Shown: positions 22,743 through 35,614, counted from the first letter of the stretch. The stretch is DNA of 64,000 nt from Cloacibacterium sp. TD35 (GCF_028864635.1 NZ_CP104850.1:1184001-1248000), one strand, 5' to 3'. Notes: generated by a model from the letters alone, not told the origin. A program made the numbers and translations.

Positions 22743-25700
22743 ATGAGTAAATCAAAAGCTATCACAAGCACTCAGGAAAATCAAAGAATTAACTTTTCTT
22801 CTGCGAAAGGGAACGTTGTGACTCCGGATTTCTTAGACATCCAGTTGCAATCTTTCAAAGAATTTTTCCAGTTAGATACACTTCCTGAGGACAGAGTGAA
22901 TGAGGGTCTTTACAAGACTTTTCAAGAAAACTTTCCTATTACAGATTCTAGAAATCAATTCGTATTAGAATTTCTAGATTATTTGGTAGATTCTCCTCGT
23001 TATTCTATTGACGAATGCGTGGAAAGAGGTCTTACATACAGTGTGCCTCTTAAAGCAAGACTTAAATTATACTGTACTGACCCAGAACATGAAGATTTCC
23101 AGACAGTAATTCAAGATGTATATTTAGGTCCAGTTCCTTACATGACTCCTTCTGGTTCATTCATCATCAATGGTGCAGAACGTGTAATTGTAACACAATT
23201 ACACAGATCTCCAGGTGTATTCTTTGGACAGACGTATCACGCAAACGGAACTAAATTGTACTATTCAAGAATTATCCCTTTCAAAGGATCTTGGATGGAA
23301 TTTACTACGGATATCAATAACGTAATGTATGCGTATATTGACCGTAAAAAGAAATTACCTTTAACTACATTGCTTAGAGCAATCGGTTATGAGTCTGATA
23401 AAGAAATTCTTCAGATTTTTGACCTTGCAGAAGAAGTAAAAGTATCTAAAGCGAATCTTAAAAAAGTTCAAGGTAGAACTTTAGCAGCTAGAGTATTAAA
23501 TACTTGGTTCGAAGATTTCGTAGACGAAGATACAGGTGAAGTAGTTTCTATCGAAAGAAATGAAATTATCCTTGACAGAGAAACTGTTCTTGAAAAAGAA
23601 CACTTAGACCTTATTTTAGATGCTGGTGTTAAGTCTATCTTAATCCACAACGAAAATAGCGGTGAATTCTCTATCATTCAAAATACATTACAAAAAGACC
23701 CTACCAACTCAGAAAAAGAAGCGGTAGAATACATTTATCGTCAGTTACGTAACGCAGATCCACCAGATGAAGAAACTGCAAGAGGAATCATTGAAAAATT
23801 ATTCTTCTCAGAACAAAGATATTCTCTTGGTGAAGTTGGTCGTTACAGATTGAACAAAAAATTAGGTCTTAACATCCCTACTACTACAGAAGTTCTTACT
23901 AAAGAAGATATTATATCTATCGTAAGACACCTAATAGAATTAGCTAATTCTAAAACTGAAGTAGATGATATTGACCACTTATCTAACAGAAGAATTAAAA
24001 CTGTTGGTGAGCAATTAGCAGGTCAGTTTGGAGTAGGTCTTTCTAGAATTGCGAGAACAATTAAAGAAAGAATGAACGTAAGAGATAACGAAATCTTTAC
24101 GCCACTAGACTTAGTAAATGCTAAAACATTAACATCAGTAATCAACTCATTCTTTGGTACCAACCAGCTTTCTCAGTTCATGGACCAAACCAACCCACTG
24201 TCTGAAATCACTCACAAGAGAAGACTTTCAGCTTTAGGACCTGGTGGTTTATCAAGAGAAAGAGCAGGTTTCGAGGTGCGTGACGTTCACCATACTCACT
24301 ACGGAAGAATTTGTCCGATTGAAACTCCAGAAGGACCAAACATCGGTTTGATTTCTTCATTAGGATGTTATGCTAAAATCAATAATTTAGGTTTCATCGA
24401 AACTCCATATAGAAAAGTAGAAAATGGTAAAGTAGATTTCTCTGCAGCACCAATCTATTTAAATGCAGAAGACGAAGAATCTAAAATCATTGCACAGGCA
24501 AACGTAGATTTAGCAGAAGACGGAAGTTTCAATACAGAAAGAGTTATCGCTCGTCTTGATGGTGACTATCCAGTAGTAGAGCCTAGTCAAGTAGACTTAT
24601 TAGATATTGCACCTAACCAGATTGCTGGTATTTCTGCATCTTTAATTCCTTTCTTGGAGCATGATGATGCGAACCGTGCATTGATGGGATCTAACATGAT
24701 GCGTCAGGCTGTTCCACTTCTTAAACCAGAAGCACCAGTTGTAGGTACAGGTTTAGAAAAACAAGTAGCTGCAGATTCTAGAATCTTAATTAATGCTGAA
24801 GGAAATGGTGTAGTAGAATATGTAGACGCAGACAAAATCGTAATTAAATACGAAAGAAGCGAAGATGAGGATTTAGTACAATTCGAATCTGCTACTAAAA
24901 CATATAACTTAACTAAGTTCAGAAAAACCAACCAATCTACAACTATTACGCTTAGACCAAACGTAAGAGTAGGAGATACCGTAGTAAAAGGACAAGTACT
25001 TTGCGATGGTTACGCTACCGAAAAAGGAGAATTAGCTCTTGGTAGAAACTTAGTGGTTGCGTTCATGCCTTGGAAAGGTTATAACTTCGAGGATGCGATT
25101 GTAATCAACGAGAAAGTAGTAAGAGAAGACTGGTTTACTTCTATCCACGTAGATGAGTATTCACTAGAAGTAAGAGATACCAAACTAGGTATGGAAGAAT
25201 TAACTGCAGATATTCCTAACGTTTCTGAAGAGGCTACTAAAGACCTTGATGAAAACGGTATGATTAGAATTGGTGCAGAAGTGAAGCCTGGTGATATCTT
25301 AATCGGTAAAATTACTCCAAAAGGTGAATCTGATCCTACTCCAGAAGAAAAACTATTGAGAGCAATCTTTGGTGACAAAGCTGGTGATGTAAAAGATGCT
25401 TCATTGAAAGCAGATTCTTCACTAAGAGGTGTTGTTATCAACAAAAAATTATTCTCAAGAAATATCAAAGACAAGAAAAAAAGAACTGAAGAGAAGTTAA
25501 AACTTGAAGAAATCGAAAACAGATACAAAGCTCAATTCGATGAATTAAGAAATACCCTTCTTGAAAAACTAAATACTCTTGTTAATGGTAAAACTTCTCA
25601 AGGTGTTAATAACGACTTAGAAGAAGAAATCATTCCAAAAGGAGCTAAGTTTACACTGAAACTTCTTCAATCTGTAGAAGATTATGTAAACGTAAGTGGT

Positions 25701-26570
25701 GCAGATTGGACTGTAGATGCAGATAAAAATGAATTAATCAAACAGTTAATTCACAATTATAAAATTAAATATAATGATATTCAGGGGGTTAAAAACCGTG
25801 AGAAATATGCTATTTCAATCGGAGACGAACTACCAGCAGGTATCATTAAACTAGCTAAAGTATACATCGCTAAAAAACGTAAATTAAACGTAGGTGATAA
25901 AATGGCAGGTCGTCACGGTAACAAAGGTATCGTGTCTAGAATCGTAAGAGAAGAAGATATGCCATTCTTAGAAGACGGAACCCCAGTAGATATCGTATTG
26001 AATCCACTAGGTGTACCTTCTCGTATGAACATCGGTCAGATTTACGAAACCGTTTTAGGATGGGCTGGTAAAAAATTAGGATTAAAATTTGCTACTCCTA
26101 TCTTTGATGGTGCAAGCTTAGAACAAATCACAGAATACACCGAAAAAGCAGGTCTTCCTATCTACGGAAGTACTTATTTATATGATGGTGGTACTGGTGA
26201 GAGATTTACTCAGCCTGCTACAGTTGGGGTAATTTACATGTTGAAACTAGGACACATGGTAGATGATAAGATGCACGCACGTTCTATCGGTCCTTATTCA
26301 TTAATTACTCAGCAACCATTAGGAGGTAAAGCACAATTCGGTGGACAGAGATTTGGAGAGATGGAGGTTTGGGCTCTAGAAGCATTCGGAGCGTCTAACA
26401 TCTTGAGAGAAATCTTAACCGTGAAATCAGACGACGTAATCGGTAGAGCGAAAACGTATGAAGCAATCGCAAAAGGTGAGGCTATGCCAGAACCTGGTAT
26501 TCCAGAATCTTTCAACGTATTGTTACACGAATTACAAGGTCTAGGTCTTGATATAAGATTGGAAGAGTAA
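22743..26570 (+). CDS. rpoB: RNA polymerase subunit beta
   Basis: 1275 residues. Contains the rifampicin-site region [12 protein letters not shown] and [32 protein letters not shown], and the catalytic-face motifs [24 protein letters not shown] and [24 protein letters not shown] near the C-terminus. The linked pair with rpoC is standard. The rifampicin residues read as wild type at the well-known positions (D in FMDQ, H and R in HKRRL, S in LSALG). Confidence 0.98.
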   Translation: MSKSKAITSTQENQRINFSSAKGNVVTPDFLDIQLQSFKEFFQLDTLPEDRVNEGLYKTFQENFPITDSRNQFVLEFLDYLVDSPRYSIDECVERGLTYSVPLKARLKLYCTDPEHEDFQTVIQDVYLGPVPYMTPSGSFIINGAERVIVTQLHRSPGVFFGQTYHANGTKLYYSRIIPFKGSWMEFTTDINNVMYAYIDRKKKLPLTTLLRAIGYESDKEILQIFDLAEEVKVSKANLKKVQGRTLAARVLNTWFEDFVDEDTGEVVSIERNEIILDRETVLEKEHLDLILDAGVKSILIHNENSGEFSIIQNTLQKDPTNSEKEAVEYIYRQLRNADPPDEETARGIIEKLFFSEQRYSLGEVGRYRLNKKLGLNIPTTTEVLTKEDIISIVRHLIELANSKTEVDDIDHLSNRRIKTVGEQLAGQFGVGLSRIARTIKERMNVRDNEIFTPLDLVNAKTLTSVINSFFGTNQLSQFMDQTNPLSEITHKRRLSALGPGGLSRERAGFEVRDVHHTHYGRICPIETPEGPNIGLISSLGCYAKINNLGFIETPYRKVENGKVDFSAAPIYLNAEDEESKIIAQANVDLAEDGSFNTERVIARLDGDYPVVEPSQVDLLDIAPNQIAGISASLIPFLEHDDANRALMGSNMMRQAVPLLKPEAPVVGTGLEKQVAADSRILINAEGNGVVEYVDADKIVIKYERSEDEDLVQFESATKTYNLTKFRKTNQSTTITLRPNVRVGDTVVKGQVLCDGYATEKGELALGRNLVVAFMPWKGYNFEDAIVINEKVVREDWFTSIHVDEYSLEVRDTKLGMEELTADIPNVSEEATKDLDENGMIRIGAEVKPGDILIGKITPKGESDPTPEEKLLRAIFGDKAGDVKDASLKADSSLRGVVINKKLFSRNIKDKKKRTEEKLKLEEIENRYKAQFDELRNTLLEKLNTLVNGKTSQGVNNDLEEEIIPKGAKFTLKLLQSVEDYVNVSGADWTVDADKNELIKQLIHNYKIKYNDIQGVKNREKYAISIGDELPAGIIKLAKVYIAKKRKLNVGDKMAGRHGNKGIVSRIVREEDMPFLEDGTPVDIVLNPLGVPSRMNIGQIYETVLGWAGKKLGLKFATPIFDGASLEQITEYTEKAGLPIYGSTYLYDGGTGERFTQPATVGVIYMLKLGHMVDDKMHARSIGPYSLITQQPLGGKAQFGGQRFGEMEVWALEAFGASNILREILTVKSDDVIGRAKTYEAIAKGEAMPEPGIPESFNVLLHELQGLGLDIRLEE

Positions 26571-26603
26571 TCCTCAATTTTTTAATTTTTATTTGAACAG
26601 ATT

Positions 26604-29600
26604 ATGTCAAAAAATAAAACAAGTAGATTTAGTAAAATCACCATCGGTTTAGCTTCTCCTGAAATCATTCTTCAAGAGTCAAAAGGAGAGGTGCTAAAAC
26701 CAGAAACGATTAACTATAGAACTCACAAACCAGAAAGAGATGGTTTATTCTGCGAAAAAATCTTCGGTCCTGTAAAGGATTACGAATGTGCTTGTGGAAA
26801 ATATAAGAGAATTCGATACAAAGGCATCGTTTGTGACCGTTGTGGTGTAGAAGTTACGGAGAAAAAAGTACGTAGAGAGAGAATTGGACACATTAATTTA
26901 GTGGTTCCAGTAGCTCACATCTGGTATTTCCGTTCACTTCCAAACAAAATTGGTTACCTTTTAGGATTACCTTCTAAGAAATTAGATATGATTATCTACT
27001 ACGAAAGATATGTAGTAATTCAACAAGGTATCGCTAAAAAAGCAGATGGTTCTGATTTCGAAGAAATGGAATTCTTAACAGAAGAAGAATATCTAGATGT
27101 TTTAGAAACCCTTCCTATCGAAAACCAATATTTAGAAGACTCAGACCCTAACAAATTTGTTGCTAAAATGGGTGCTGAAGCAGTAGAAGAATTGTTAAAG
27201 AGAATTGATTTAGATGCTCTTTCTTACGATCTTCGTCACAAAGCTCACAATGAATCTTCTAAACAAAGAAGAACTGAAGCATTAAAAAGATTATCTGTAG
27301 TAGAAGCTCTTAGAGGTGCTAATACAAGAATGATTAACCGCCCAGAATGGATGGTAATGCGTGTTCTTCCTGTAATTCCACCAGAATTAAGACCATTAGT
27401 TCCACTAGATGGTGGTAGATTCGCTACATCAGATTTAAATGATTTATACAGAAGAGTTATCATTAGAAACAACCGTCTAAAGAGACTTTTAGAGATTAAA
27501 GCTCCAGAAGTTATCTTGAGAAATGAGAAGCGTATGCTTCAGGAAGCGGTAGATTCATTATTTGATAACACTAGAAAATCATCTGCTGTAAAATCAGAAT
27601 CAAACAGACCATTGAAATCACTTTCAGATTCATTGAAAGGAAAACAAGGTCGTTTCCGTCAGAACTTATTAGGGAAAAGGGTAGACTACTCTGCACGTTC
27701 GGTTATTGTTGTAGGTCCTAACTTACAATTACACGAGTGTGGTATTCCTAAAGATATGGCAGCAGAACTTTACAAACCATTTATCATTAGAAAACTAATT
27801 GAAAGAGGTATTGTAAAAACAGTAAAATCTGCTAAAAGAATTATCGATAGAAAAGAACCAGTAGTATATGATATTCTAGAAAACGTGATGAAAGGTCACC
27901 CAGTTCTATTGAACCGTGCACCTACCCTTCACAGATTGGGTATCCAAGCGTTCCAGCCTAAAATGATTGAAGGTAAAGCAATCCAACTTCACCCGTTAGT
28001 AACTACGGCATTCAACGCCGACTTCGATGGTGACCAGATGGCGGTACACTTACCATTAGGCCCAGAAGCAATTCTAGAAGCTCAGTTATTAATGCTAGGT
28101 TCTCAGAATATCTTGAACCCTGCAAATGGTTCTCCTATTACCGTACCTTCTCAGGACATGGTTCTTGGTCTATATTTCATGACCAAAGAAGCGCATTCTA
28201 CAGAAACGCACAAGGTAAAAGGTGAAGGTTTAGTATTCTATTCTCCAGAAGAAGTAGAAATTGCTTACTCTGAAGGTCAAGTTTCTCTTAACGCTAAAGT
28301 AAGATGTAGACTTCCATATAAAACAGAAGAAGGAGAAATCGTAACTAAACTTCAAGATACTACAGTTGGTAGAATTTTATTTAACCAAATTGTTCCTAAA
28401 CAAGTAGGTTATATTGATGAATTATTGACTAAAAAATCATTAAGAAACGTAATTGGTAAAATCTTAGCAGATACAGATTTCCCAACTACTGTTAAGTTCC
28501 TTGATGATATGAAAAATCTTGGTTATATGAACGCTTTCAAAGGCGGTCTATCTTTCTCACTGGCTGATATTGTAGTACCAGCAGAAAAGAAAACCATGAT
28601 TGCTCAAGCTATTGAAACAGTAGACGAGATTAAAGGGAACTATAACATGGGTCTTATCACAGATACAGAACGTTATAACCAAGTAATTGACGTTTGGACC
28701 AATACCAACGCTGGTCTTACTGAGATGATTATGAGCAGAATGAAATCTGACCAAGGTGGATTCAACTCTGTATATATGATGCTAGACTCTGGAGCGAGGG
28801 GTTCTAAAGAACAGATTCGTCAGTTATCTGGTATGAGAGGTTTGATGGCAAAACCACAAAAAGCAGGTGCAGTAGGAGCAGAGATCATCGAAAACCCAAT
28901 TATTGCGAACTTTAAAGAAGGTTTATCAATTTTGGAATACTTTATCTCTACCCACGGTGCTCGTAAAGGTCTTGCGGATACCGCTCTTAAAACTGCGGAT
29001 GCTGGTTACTTAACAAGAAGATTAGTAGACGTAGCTCAAGACGTAATCATTACAGAAGATGATTGTGGTACATTAAGAGGTACAGAAGTAGCTGCATTGA
29101 AGAAAAATGATGAAATCGTAGAAAAACTATCAGAAAGAATTCTTGGTAGAGTTTCTCTTCACGACATCTATAATCCAGAAAACGACGAAATTTTAGTTCA
29201 TGCAGATGAGTTGATTAACGAAGAGCTTGCTAAAAAAGTAGAAGAAGCGGGTATAGAAACCGTAGAAGTTCGTTCACCATTAACTTGTGAAGCTAAAAAA
29301 GGTATCTGTGCAAAATGTTACGGTAGAAATCTAGCTACAGGTAAGATGATTCACATGGGAGAAGCTGTAGGGGTTATTGCAGCACAATCAATTGGGGAAC
29401 CAGGTACTCAGCTTACACTGAGAACTTTCCACCAAGGGGGTACTGCAGGAAACGTTTCAGAAAATCCTACTATCGTTGCTAAGAGAGATGGTATCGTAGA
29501 GTTTGACGAATTAAGAACCATTATTTCTGAAGATGAAAACGGTAATGAAGCAGATATCGTAATTTCTCGTTCTACAGAATTCCGTTTAGTAGCGGATAAT

Positions 29601-30869
29601 GCAGCTAGAACTCCATTAATGGTAGCAAACGTACCTTATGGTTCTGCACTTTCTGTAAAACCAGGTGATAAAGTGAAAAAAGGAGACCTTATTGCAAAAT
29701 GGGATCCATATAACGCGGTTATCATCGCAGAAACTGCTGGTAAAGTAGAATACGAAGATATTATTCAAGGGGTTTCTTTCCAATTAGAAATCGACGAACA
29801 AACAGGTTTCGAAGAAAAAGTAATCTCAGAATCTAGAAATAAGAAAGCCATTCCTACCTTGAAAGTGGTAGATTCTAAAGGAGTTGAGCAAAAAGCATAC
29901 AACTTACCAGTAGGAGCCCACTTAATGGTAAATGATGGTGAAAAAATTAAGGCTGGTAAAGTCTTAATCAAGATTCCTAGAAAATCTGCAAAAGCAGGGG
30001 ATATCACAGGAGGTTTACCAAGAGTAACCGAATTATTCGAAGCGAGAAATCCTTCTAATCCTGCTGTAGTTACAGAAATTGACGGGGTAGTTTCTTATGG
30101 TAAAATTAAGAGAGGTAACCGTGAATTAATCGTAGAATCTAAAACTGGTGAGATTAAGAAATATTTAGTAAAACTTTCTAATCAAATCTTAGTTCAAGAA
30201 AACGACTTCGTGAGAGCTGGTTCGCCACTTTCTGACGGTTCTGTAACACCAGATGATATCTTAAGAATCAAAGGTCCAACAGCCGTTCAAGAGTACTTAG
30301 TAAACGAAATTCAAGAAGTTTACCGTTTACAAGGGGTAAAAATTGACGATAAGCATTTCGAAATCATCGTAAGACAGATGATGACTAAAGTAGAAATCGT
30401 AGACGGAGGTGATACCCAATTCCTTGAAAACAGTCTTGAACATAAATATGATTTCCTTGAAGAAAACAACAGAGTTTTTGGATTGAAAGTTGTAACTGAG
30501 CCAGGAGATTCTAAAATTTTCAAAGCTGGTCAAATGATTACCGCTAGAGAATTGAGAGACGAAAATTCTAAACTGAAGAGAGAAGACCTTCAATTAGTAG
30601 AAGTTCGTGAAGCACTTACTGCAACTGCAACGCCTGTATTACAAGGTATTACCAGAGCAGCTTTACAGACTAAGTCTTTCATGTCTGCAGCATCATTCCA
30701 AGAGACTACAAAAGTTCTAAACGAAGCAGCAGTGTCTGGTAAAGTAGACGAACTAAACGGTCTTAAAGAAAATGTAATCGTAGGACACAGAATTCCTGCA
30801 GGTACAGGTCTTAAAGATTATCAAAGTGTAATCGTGGGTTCTAAAAAAGAATTCGAGGATTTAAATTAA
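26604..30869 (+). CDS. rpoC: RNA polymerase subunit beta prime
   Basis: 1421 residues. N-terminal zinc-binding [23 protein letters not shown], the active-site magnesium motif [12 protein letters not shown] (about 470-481), the bridge-helix/trigger-loop region, and the second zinc motif [19 protein letters not shown]. Follows rpoB by 33 nt. A strong terminator follows at 30879. Confidence 0.98.
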   Translation: MSKNKTSRFSKITIGLASPEIILQESKGEVLKPETINYRTHKPERDGLFCEKIFGPVKDYECACGKYKRIRYKGIVCDRCGVEVTEKKVRRERIGHINLVVPVAHIWYFRSLPNKIGYLLGLPSKKLDMIIYYERYVVIQQGIAKKADGSDFEEMEFLTEEEYLDVLETLPIENQYLEDSDPNKFVAKMGAEAVEELLKRIDLDALSYDLRHKAHNESSKQRRTEALKRLSVVEALRGANTRMINRPEWMVMRVLPVIPPELRPLVPLDGGRFATSDLNDLYRRVIIRNNRLKRLLEIKAPEVILRNEKRMLQEAVDSLFDNTRKSSAVKSESNRPLKSLSDSLKGKQGRFRQNLLGKRVDYSARSVIVVGPNLQLHECGIPKDMAAELYKPFIIRKLIERGIVKTVKSAKRIIDRKEPVVYDILENVMKGHPVLLNRAPTLHRLGIQAFQPKMIEGKAIQLHPLVTTAFNADFDGDQMAVHLPLGPEAILEAQLLMLGSQNILNPANGSPITVPSQDMVLGLYFMTKEAHSTETHKVKGEGLVFYSPEEVEIAYSEGQVSLNAKVRCRLPYKTEEGEIVTKLQDTTVGRILFNQIVPKQVGYIDELLTKKSLRNVIGKILADTDFPTTVKFLDDMKNLGYMNAFKGGLSFSLADIVVPAEKKTMIAQAIETVDEIKGNYNMGLITDTERYNQVIDVWTNTNAGLTEMIMSRMKSDQGGFNSVYMMLDSGARGSKEQIRQLSGMRGLMAKPQKAGAVGAEIIENPIIANFKEGLSILEYFISTHGARKGLADTALKTADAGYLTRRLVDVAQDVIITEDDCGTLRGTEVAALKKNDEIVEKLSERILGRVSLHDIYNPENDEILVHADELINEELAKKVEEAGIETVEVRSPLTCEAKKGICAKCYGRNLATGKMIHMGEAVGVIAAQSIGEPGTQLTLRTFHQGGTAGNVSENPTIVAKRDGIVEFDELRTIISEDENGNEADIVISRSTEFRLVADNAARTPLMVANVPYGSALSVKPGDKVKKGDLIAKWDPYNAVIIAETAGKVEYEDIIQGVSFQLEIDEQTGFEEKVISESRNKKAIPTLKVVDSKGVEQKAYNLPVGAHLMVNDGEKIKAGKVLIKIPRKSAKAGDITGGLPRVTELFEARNPSNPAVVTEIDGVVSYGKIKRGNRELIVESKTGEIKKYLVKLSNQILVQENDFVRAGSPLSDGSVTPDDILRIKGPTAVQEYLVNEIQEVYRLQGVKIDDKHFEIIVRQMMTKVEIVDGGDTQFLENSLEHKYDFLEENNRVFGLKVVTEPGDSKIFKAGQMITARELRDENSKLKREDLQLVEVREALTATATPVLQGITRAALQTKSFMSAASFQETTKVLNEAAVSGKVDELNGLKENVIVGHRIPAGTGLKDYQSVIVGSKKEFEDLN

Positions 30870-30878
30870 TATGAATGT

Positions 30879-30923
30879 AAGGTTTAAAGACAGTTCTACT
30901 GTTCTTTAAACCTTCTTTTTTTT
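30879..30923 (+). terminator. Intrinsic terminator of rpoBC
   Basis: Perfect 12-bp stem AAGGTTTAAAGA / TCTTTAAACCTT, 12-nt loop, C then eight T. Confidence 0.9.
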
Positions 30924-30957
30924 AATGTAAAATATTAACTTATTAAAACTTATACAA

Positions 30958-31260
30958 ATGGATAACAACCAAAACCAAGATCAAAACATTAATATTCAAT
31001 TAAACGAAATGGTAGCAGCTGGTGCTTATTGCAATCTTGCTTTAGTAAACCACTCTCCATCTGAGTTTGTATTAGATTTTATTCAATTAATGCCAGGAGT
31101 TCAGCAGGCTCAAGTAAGAAGCAGAATAATCCTTGCTCCTCTTCATGCAAAAAGAGTTTTAGCTGCTCTTCAACAAAATATCCAAAACTATGAAGCTCAA
31201 TTCGGAGAAATCAAAGAAGTTGAACCTTTCGTAGTAGGTGCTGGTAACGCTCAAGCATAG
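30958..31260 (+). CDS. DUF3467 family protein
   Basis: 100 residues. N-terminus rich in Asn/Gln (about 1-14), then INIQLNEMVAAGAYCNLALVNHSPSEFVLDFIQLMPGVQQAQVRSRIILAPLHAKRVLAALQQNIQNYEAQFG, matching the DUF3467 family found widely in Bacteroidota directly after rpoC. No signal peptide or membrane helix. The helix ending is consistent with a small oligomeric protein. Function unknown. Terminators on both sides make it a separate unit. Confidence 0.87.
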   Translation: MDNNQNQDQNINIQLNEMVAAGAYCNLALVNHSPSEFVLDFIQLMPGVQQAQVRSRIILAPLHAKRVLAALQQNIQNYEAQFGEIKEVEPFVVGAGNAQA

Positions 31261-31286
31261 AATATTATTTTAAATATATATGTATT

Positions 31287-31314
31287 CCCGACAATTATTG
31301 TCGGGTTTTTTTTT
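31287..31314 (+). terminator. Intrinsic terminator of the DUF3467 gene
   Basis: CCCGACAA / TTGTCGGG, 3-nt loop, nine T. Confidence 0.9.
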
Positions 31315-31394
31315 GTTTTTGAAGGTTATTTATTGATTGTGTTGAAGATGTTTTAATAATTTTTGTATATTCGTTTTCAATTTAAAATTTTAAA

Positions 31395-31769
31395 ATGAGA
31401 TCTTTTATTGTTTTTTTTATACTCATTATTTCTTGTAAATCCTCCCCAAAAAATATTGCAGATTCTAATTCAGATTATAAAACTAATATGGAAGCCTCAT
31501 TTTTGAAGAAAGAAAGTCCAGATAAAAATTATATACTTTTCTACAAAATAGATCAACAAAAGAACTCACCAGCTCATTGGATAACCTTTTTTGTAGTGAA
31601 AACTAAAGATAAAACTATAGTAATACCACAAGAAGGTATTGCTGCTGAAGATATATATTGGAAAAACACAGATACTTTAGGTATTATAGTCTATAAAGAA
31701 GTAGAACAAGGAAGTACTACAGTAGTAGACAAAAACATAAATAACAATGAAATCACTATAAAATTGTAA
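31395..31769 (+). CDS. Small lipoprotein of unknown function
   Basis: 124 residues. The N-terminus MRSFIVFFILIISCKSSP is a lipoprotein signal with lipobox cysteine at residue 14. The mature part is beta-rich with no motif I recognise (SPDKNYILFYKID, HWITFFVVKTKDKTIVIP, TDTLGIIVYKEVEQ). It ends 16 nt before the large Asp-box protein and may be co-expressed with it. The start ATG at 31395 fits the lipobox. Confidence 0.7.
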   Translation: MRSFIVFFILIISCKSSPKNIADSNSDYKTNMEASFLKKESPDKNYILFYKIDQQKNSPAHWITFFVVKTKDKTIVIPQEGIAAEDIYWKNTDTLGIIVYKEVEQGSTTVVDKNINNNEITIKL

Positions 31770-31785
31770 CTAATAAAAAAAAATA

Positions 31786-34700
31786 ATGAGAAAACTTTAT
31801 TTAAGGAGAATCTTCTTTACAGTAGGCTCTTTTATGGTTCTTAATGCATGTCAGCATTTTAATGAAACGAAAAGCAGCTACGGAAAAGAAAAATTTTCAG
31901 TATTTTCAAAAAGCATAAATGAAAAGCAAGTTTTAAAAAACTCGGAAAAAGAATCAAATAATGTAGATCTTTTAGCTACTAAAAAAATAGCTGATACTAA
32001 TAATAATCAAGACTTGTATTCTAGGGTTTTTCAAAATTTTGGTGATGACGAAAATCAAAATAAATTAAGAAGTGATCTATTAAAATCTATGGCCAAAGAT
32101 GGTGAGTTAGCCATGAGCCACAGAAAAACTAAAGCAGAAAGAATAGCTATCTTCGGAGATGAAAAAAAGGGGATAGAAGAGATGGCAGAGTACAGAAGGA
32201 AAATCACAATGCCTATCGGTACAGATAAGATGCTTTATGAAGAGGGGTATTTAATGAAAGAATACCAAAAAGCACAAAAAAGTGATATTCTTTCTAAAGC
32301 AAGAAGAGCGAATTTCAGATCAGCGAGTACTTATTCTTTGAACAATGTAGTTTGGAAAGAAAGAGGCCCTAATAATATACCAGGTAGAGATAGAATTCTA
32401 AAAGTATCTCCTTCTAATCCTGATAAATGGTATGTGGGTACAGCAGGTGGTGGAGTTTGGATTACAGAAAATGCTGGAACCAGCTGGAGAAATACTACAG
32501 ATTATACAGTGCCAAGTTTAGCAACTTCTACCATAGGTATATCTAAATCTAATGCTAACATTATCTATGCAGGTTCTGGGGAGCCATTTAATAATTTAGA
32601 TGCTTTAACAGGTGTGGGGCTGGTTAAGTCTACAGACGCTGGCGAAACCTGGTCTCATCTAGCCAATACCAATAGCTATGGTAGTGTAGGTAGAATCCTT
32701 GTAAACCCTACTAATGCTAATAATGTCATTATTGGTACATCTAGTGGTATTTATGTATCTACAGATGGAGGAGCTTCTTGGGTTAGAACTTTTACTCAAG
32801 GTATCGTTACTACTTTAAATGCTCAAGGTGTACCCGTAAACACTTCTTATAGTAATGCACAAGATATTGTTTCTACAAGTGATTTTTCGGTTATTTATGC
32901 TTCTGTTAATACATATGGTGTTTTGAAATCTACAGATGGGGGCAATACTTGGACAAGAGTATTTGATGCACCAAGCAAAGCAAATACGATCAAAAGAATA
33001 GAGTTAAGTGTAGCACCTACAGATAACAATAGAATTTTTTTAAGCTGTGAGGCGGGTAGTACAGTTGCATTTTATATTTCTGATGATGCTGGGGTTACTT
33101 TTAAAGAGCTTACTTATACTACCAGTGATAGCAAAGAGATTTTAGGAAGCCAAGGTTGGTATGATAATATGGTAACTACCAATCCTTTTGATAAAAATAT
33201 AGTTTATGTAGGAGGCATCTATCTAGCTAAGTTAAATATTAATACCACCAATAATACATATTCTGTTTTACAAATTGCAAGTGGTTATAATACTGCAAAA
33301 TTGAATGACCATGTACACCCAGATCAGCATAGTTTGGTATGTCAGGTTAATCCTAATAATACTTCTCAGTTCAGAATGATATTAACTAATGATGGTGGAG
33401 TATATTATACTGCTTATAAAACAAACCCAGGAGAAACAGAAGGAGATTGGGTAGGCCCGGTAACAAGTCTTAATACTACACAGTTCTACGGTGCGGATAA
33501 AAAGAAAGGAGAAGACTCCTACATTGCAGGTGCGCAAGATAATGGTTCTTCAGCAACTATAAGTAGTCCGTCTTCGGCTAATTCATCTTACAAAATGCTA
33601 TATGGTGGAGATGGTTTTGAAGTTTTATGGAATTATAAAGACCCAAACAAACTGTTATTCGGTTCACAATACAATAATTTTATTGTTTCTAGAACAGGTA
33701 TTAATGGATGGCAATACAGTGCTAGAAATGCAGATTATGGTTCGGCAAATTCACCTTTCTACTCTAAATTAGCAAATGCAAATAATAACCCAGATGTAGT
33801 ATTTACTGTTTCTTCTAACGGAGTTTGGAGAAGTCCTGATTTTGGAGAAAGTTGGTCTTTAAGTACTTTTAATAATACTGATAACGGGACGTGGCTAGGA
33901 AATGCTTCTTATGCTACAGTAAAAGTCTCTACAGCAAATCCTAATGTAGTATGGGCTGGTGCTGCGGTGTCTGGAGGAACTGGCACGACATATAAAATTA
34001 ATTTGTCAAAAGATAATGGTCTTACTTTTAATAAAACCATTAACACATCATTCCCGACAACTGGAAATTATTACATTTCAAGTATTGCTACTTCTCATGT
34101 AAATGAGGCTACAGCTTATGTTTTAATAAGTGCAACTAATCAACCAAAAGTGATTAAAACAACAGATTTTGGAGCAACTTGGGCGGACGTTTCAGGTTTT
34201 GATGGGACCAATGCTATTTCTACTAAAGGATTCCCGAATGTATCAGTACACAGTTTATTAGAAATGCCTTTTGATACAAATGTATTATGGGCAGGTACAG
34301 ATATTGGTGTTTTTGAGACTGTAGATGGAGGAAATAATTGGTACTTGGTGACTAATTTCCCGCCAGTTTCTGTTTGGAATATGAAAATTGTGGATAATCA
34401 AGTTGTGCTTGCTACACATGGTAGAGGGGTTTGGACTGCAGAAATTCCTGAACTTAATACCTATACCCTTCCAATTTATGTAAGTCAACCGAATATTAAA
34501 TTTGCAAGACAAGCTGGTATTCATAATAATAAAATTAATGCGGTATTTAATTATACAAGTAATGCAATTACTTCACTGAAAATTTACCAAGATGATGTAT
34601 TAGTGAATACCATTACTTCTACTTTAGCAAATACAGATTACAGCTATACATCTGCTTCAAATTTGTCTGAAGGAATTCATAAAATATCAGTTAAAGGAAT

Positions 34701-35520
34701 TTATCAACAAGCAGGAGTAGACAAAGAAACTATTTTATCTAATGCTAACGTAGAAATTGTCAATTATAATTCAGGTGCAGATAATATTAATATATCAACC
34801 TTTTCAACATCAGATGTTTATATCGGGAATGGAAAATTTGTAGTAGATAATGCTGGCAATAAGTTCACTTACAATGTACTAAATAACGTAGGGCATCCTT
34901 ATGCAGATAAAACAACTTATAGCACCTATCTTAGAACTCCAGTTGTGATTGGGGCAAATTCTAATATGATATTGTCTCATATGGCTCTTACCGAAAAAGA
35001 TTATGATTATGCATATGTAGAGGCTTCTAAAGATTTAGTAAATTGGACAACATTAGGATTCTATGATGAAGGTAATTATACAGAGTGGCTTCAAGCGTCT
35101 ATTGTTACAGAAAGTTTATTTAGAAATAACGAACTTAATTTAACCAGTACTTTTAATACAGGAGACGAAGTAGTAATTCGTTTAAGACTTCAAACAGACG
35201 AGCTTGAAACAAGACAAGGTTGGTTCATAAAATCATTAAGACCAAGTTCTAGCTTATCTACAGTAGATGTTGCGAAAAATAGAGAAATATTTTTAGTGCC
35301 TAATCCAGCTAAGGAAAAAACCACAGTTATTTTGCCAAGTAATAATAAAGGATATGTAGATATATATCTTTATGACGCAGCAGGTAAACTAATTACTTCG
35401 GTTAAAAAAGTCTCAGGACAAAAAGTAGATTTAGATGTAACTAAACTCACAAAAGGATTATACCTAGTTTTAGTAAACGGAGAGTCTTTCAAAAAAGCAT
35501 TAAAACTTGTTAAAGATTAG
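31786..35520 (+). CDS. Large Asp-box (sortilin/BNR-like) surface protein with T9SS sorting domain
   Basis: 1244 residues. A signal region ends in LNAC, so Cys22 could be lipidated. Residues about 180-890 carry at least eight Asp-box motifs of the form S/T-x-D-x-G-x-x-W/F, e.g. STDAGETWSHL, STDGGASWVRT, STDGGNTWTRV, SDDAGVTFKEL, TTDFGATWADV and TVDGGNNWYLV, so the core is a beta-propeller of the VPS10/sialidase type, possibly two. No sialidase FRIP or catalytic set is evident. The last 75 residues (VPNPAKEKTTVIL through KKALKLVKD) are a type A T9SS sorting domain. Lipobox plus sorting domain on one protein is odd. Ligand or enzyme role unknown. Confidence 0.86.
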   Translation: MRKLYLRRIFFTVGSFMVLNACQHFNETKSSYGKEKFSVFSKSINEKQVLKNSEKESNNVDLLATKKIADTNNNQDLYSRVFQNFGDDENQNKLRSDLLKSMAKDGELAMSHRKTKAERIAIFGDEKKGIEEMAEYRRKITMPIGTDKMLYEEGYLMKEYQKAQKSDILSKARRANFRSASTYSLNNVVWKERGPNNIPGRDRILKVSPSNPDKWYVGTAGGGVWITENAGTSWRNTTDYTVPSLATSTIGISKSNANIIYAGSGEPFNNLDALTGVGLVKSTDAGETWSHLANTNSYGSVGRILVNPTNANNVIIGTSSGIYVSTDGGASWVRTFTQGIVTTLNAQGVPVNTSYSNAQDIVSTSDFSVIYASVNTYGVLKSTDGGNTWTRVFDAPSKANTIKRIELSVAPTDNNRIFLSCEAGSTVAFYISDDAGVTFKELTYTTSDSKEILGSQGWYDNMVTTNPFDKNIVYVGGIYLAKLNINTTNNTYSVLQIASGYNTAKLNDHVHPDQHSLVCQVNPNNTSQFRMILTNDGGVYYTAYKTNPGETEGDWVGPVTSLNTTQFYGADKKKGEDSYIAGAQDNGSSATISSPSSANSSYKMLYGGDGFEVLWNYKDPNKLLFGSQYNNFIVSRTGINGWQYSARNADYGSANSPFYSKLANANNNPDVVFTVSSNGVWRSPDFGESWSLSTFNNTDNGTWLGNASYATVKVSTANPNVVWAGAAVSGGTGTTYKINLSKDNGLTFNKTINTSFPTTGNYYISSIATSHVNEATAYVLISATNQPKVIKTTDFGATWADVSGFDGTNAISTKGFPNVSVHSLLEMPFDTNVLWAGTDIGVFETVDGGNNWYLVTNFPPVSVWNMKIVDNQVVLATHGRGVWTAEIPELNTYTLPIYVSQPNIKFARQAGIHNNKINAVFNYTSNAITSLKIYQDDVLVNTITSTLANTDYSYTSASNLSEGIHKISVKGIYQQAGVDKETILSNANVEIVNYNSGADNINISTFSTSDVYIGNGKFVVDNAGNKFTYNVLNNVGHPYADKTTYSTYLRTPVVIGANSNMILSHMALTEKDYDYAYVEASKDLVNWTTLGFYDEGNYTEWLQASIVTESLFRNNELNLTSTFNTGDEVVIRLRLQTDELETRQGWFIKSLRPSSSLSTVDVAKNREIFLVPNPAKEKTTVILPSNNKGYVDIYLYDAAGKLITSVKKVSGQKVDLDVTKLTKGLYLVLVNGESFKKALKLVKD

Positions 35521-35542
35521 GTTTTATCATATTTTTGATAAC

Positions 35543-35575
35543 AAAAAAGAGAGTTGAAATATACTCTCTTTTTTA
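35543..35575 (+). terminator. Intrinsic terminator after the Asp-box protein
   Basis: AAAAAAGAGAGT / ACTCTCTTTTTT with an 8-nt loop; A-tract and T-tract on either side. Confidence 0.85.
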
Positions 35576-35614
35576 ATTTAGAAATCATTAATTTATATAC
35601 AGAAGCAGTTTTTT

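Noticed and set aside
25079-25528. 149-residue frame antisense to rpoB
   Set aside because: A shadow of the strongly biased rpoB codons; low-complexity Ser/Leu/Ile composition, no start context.
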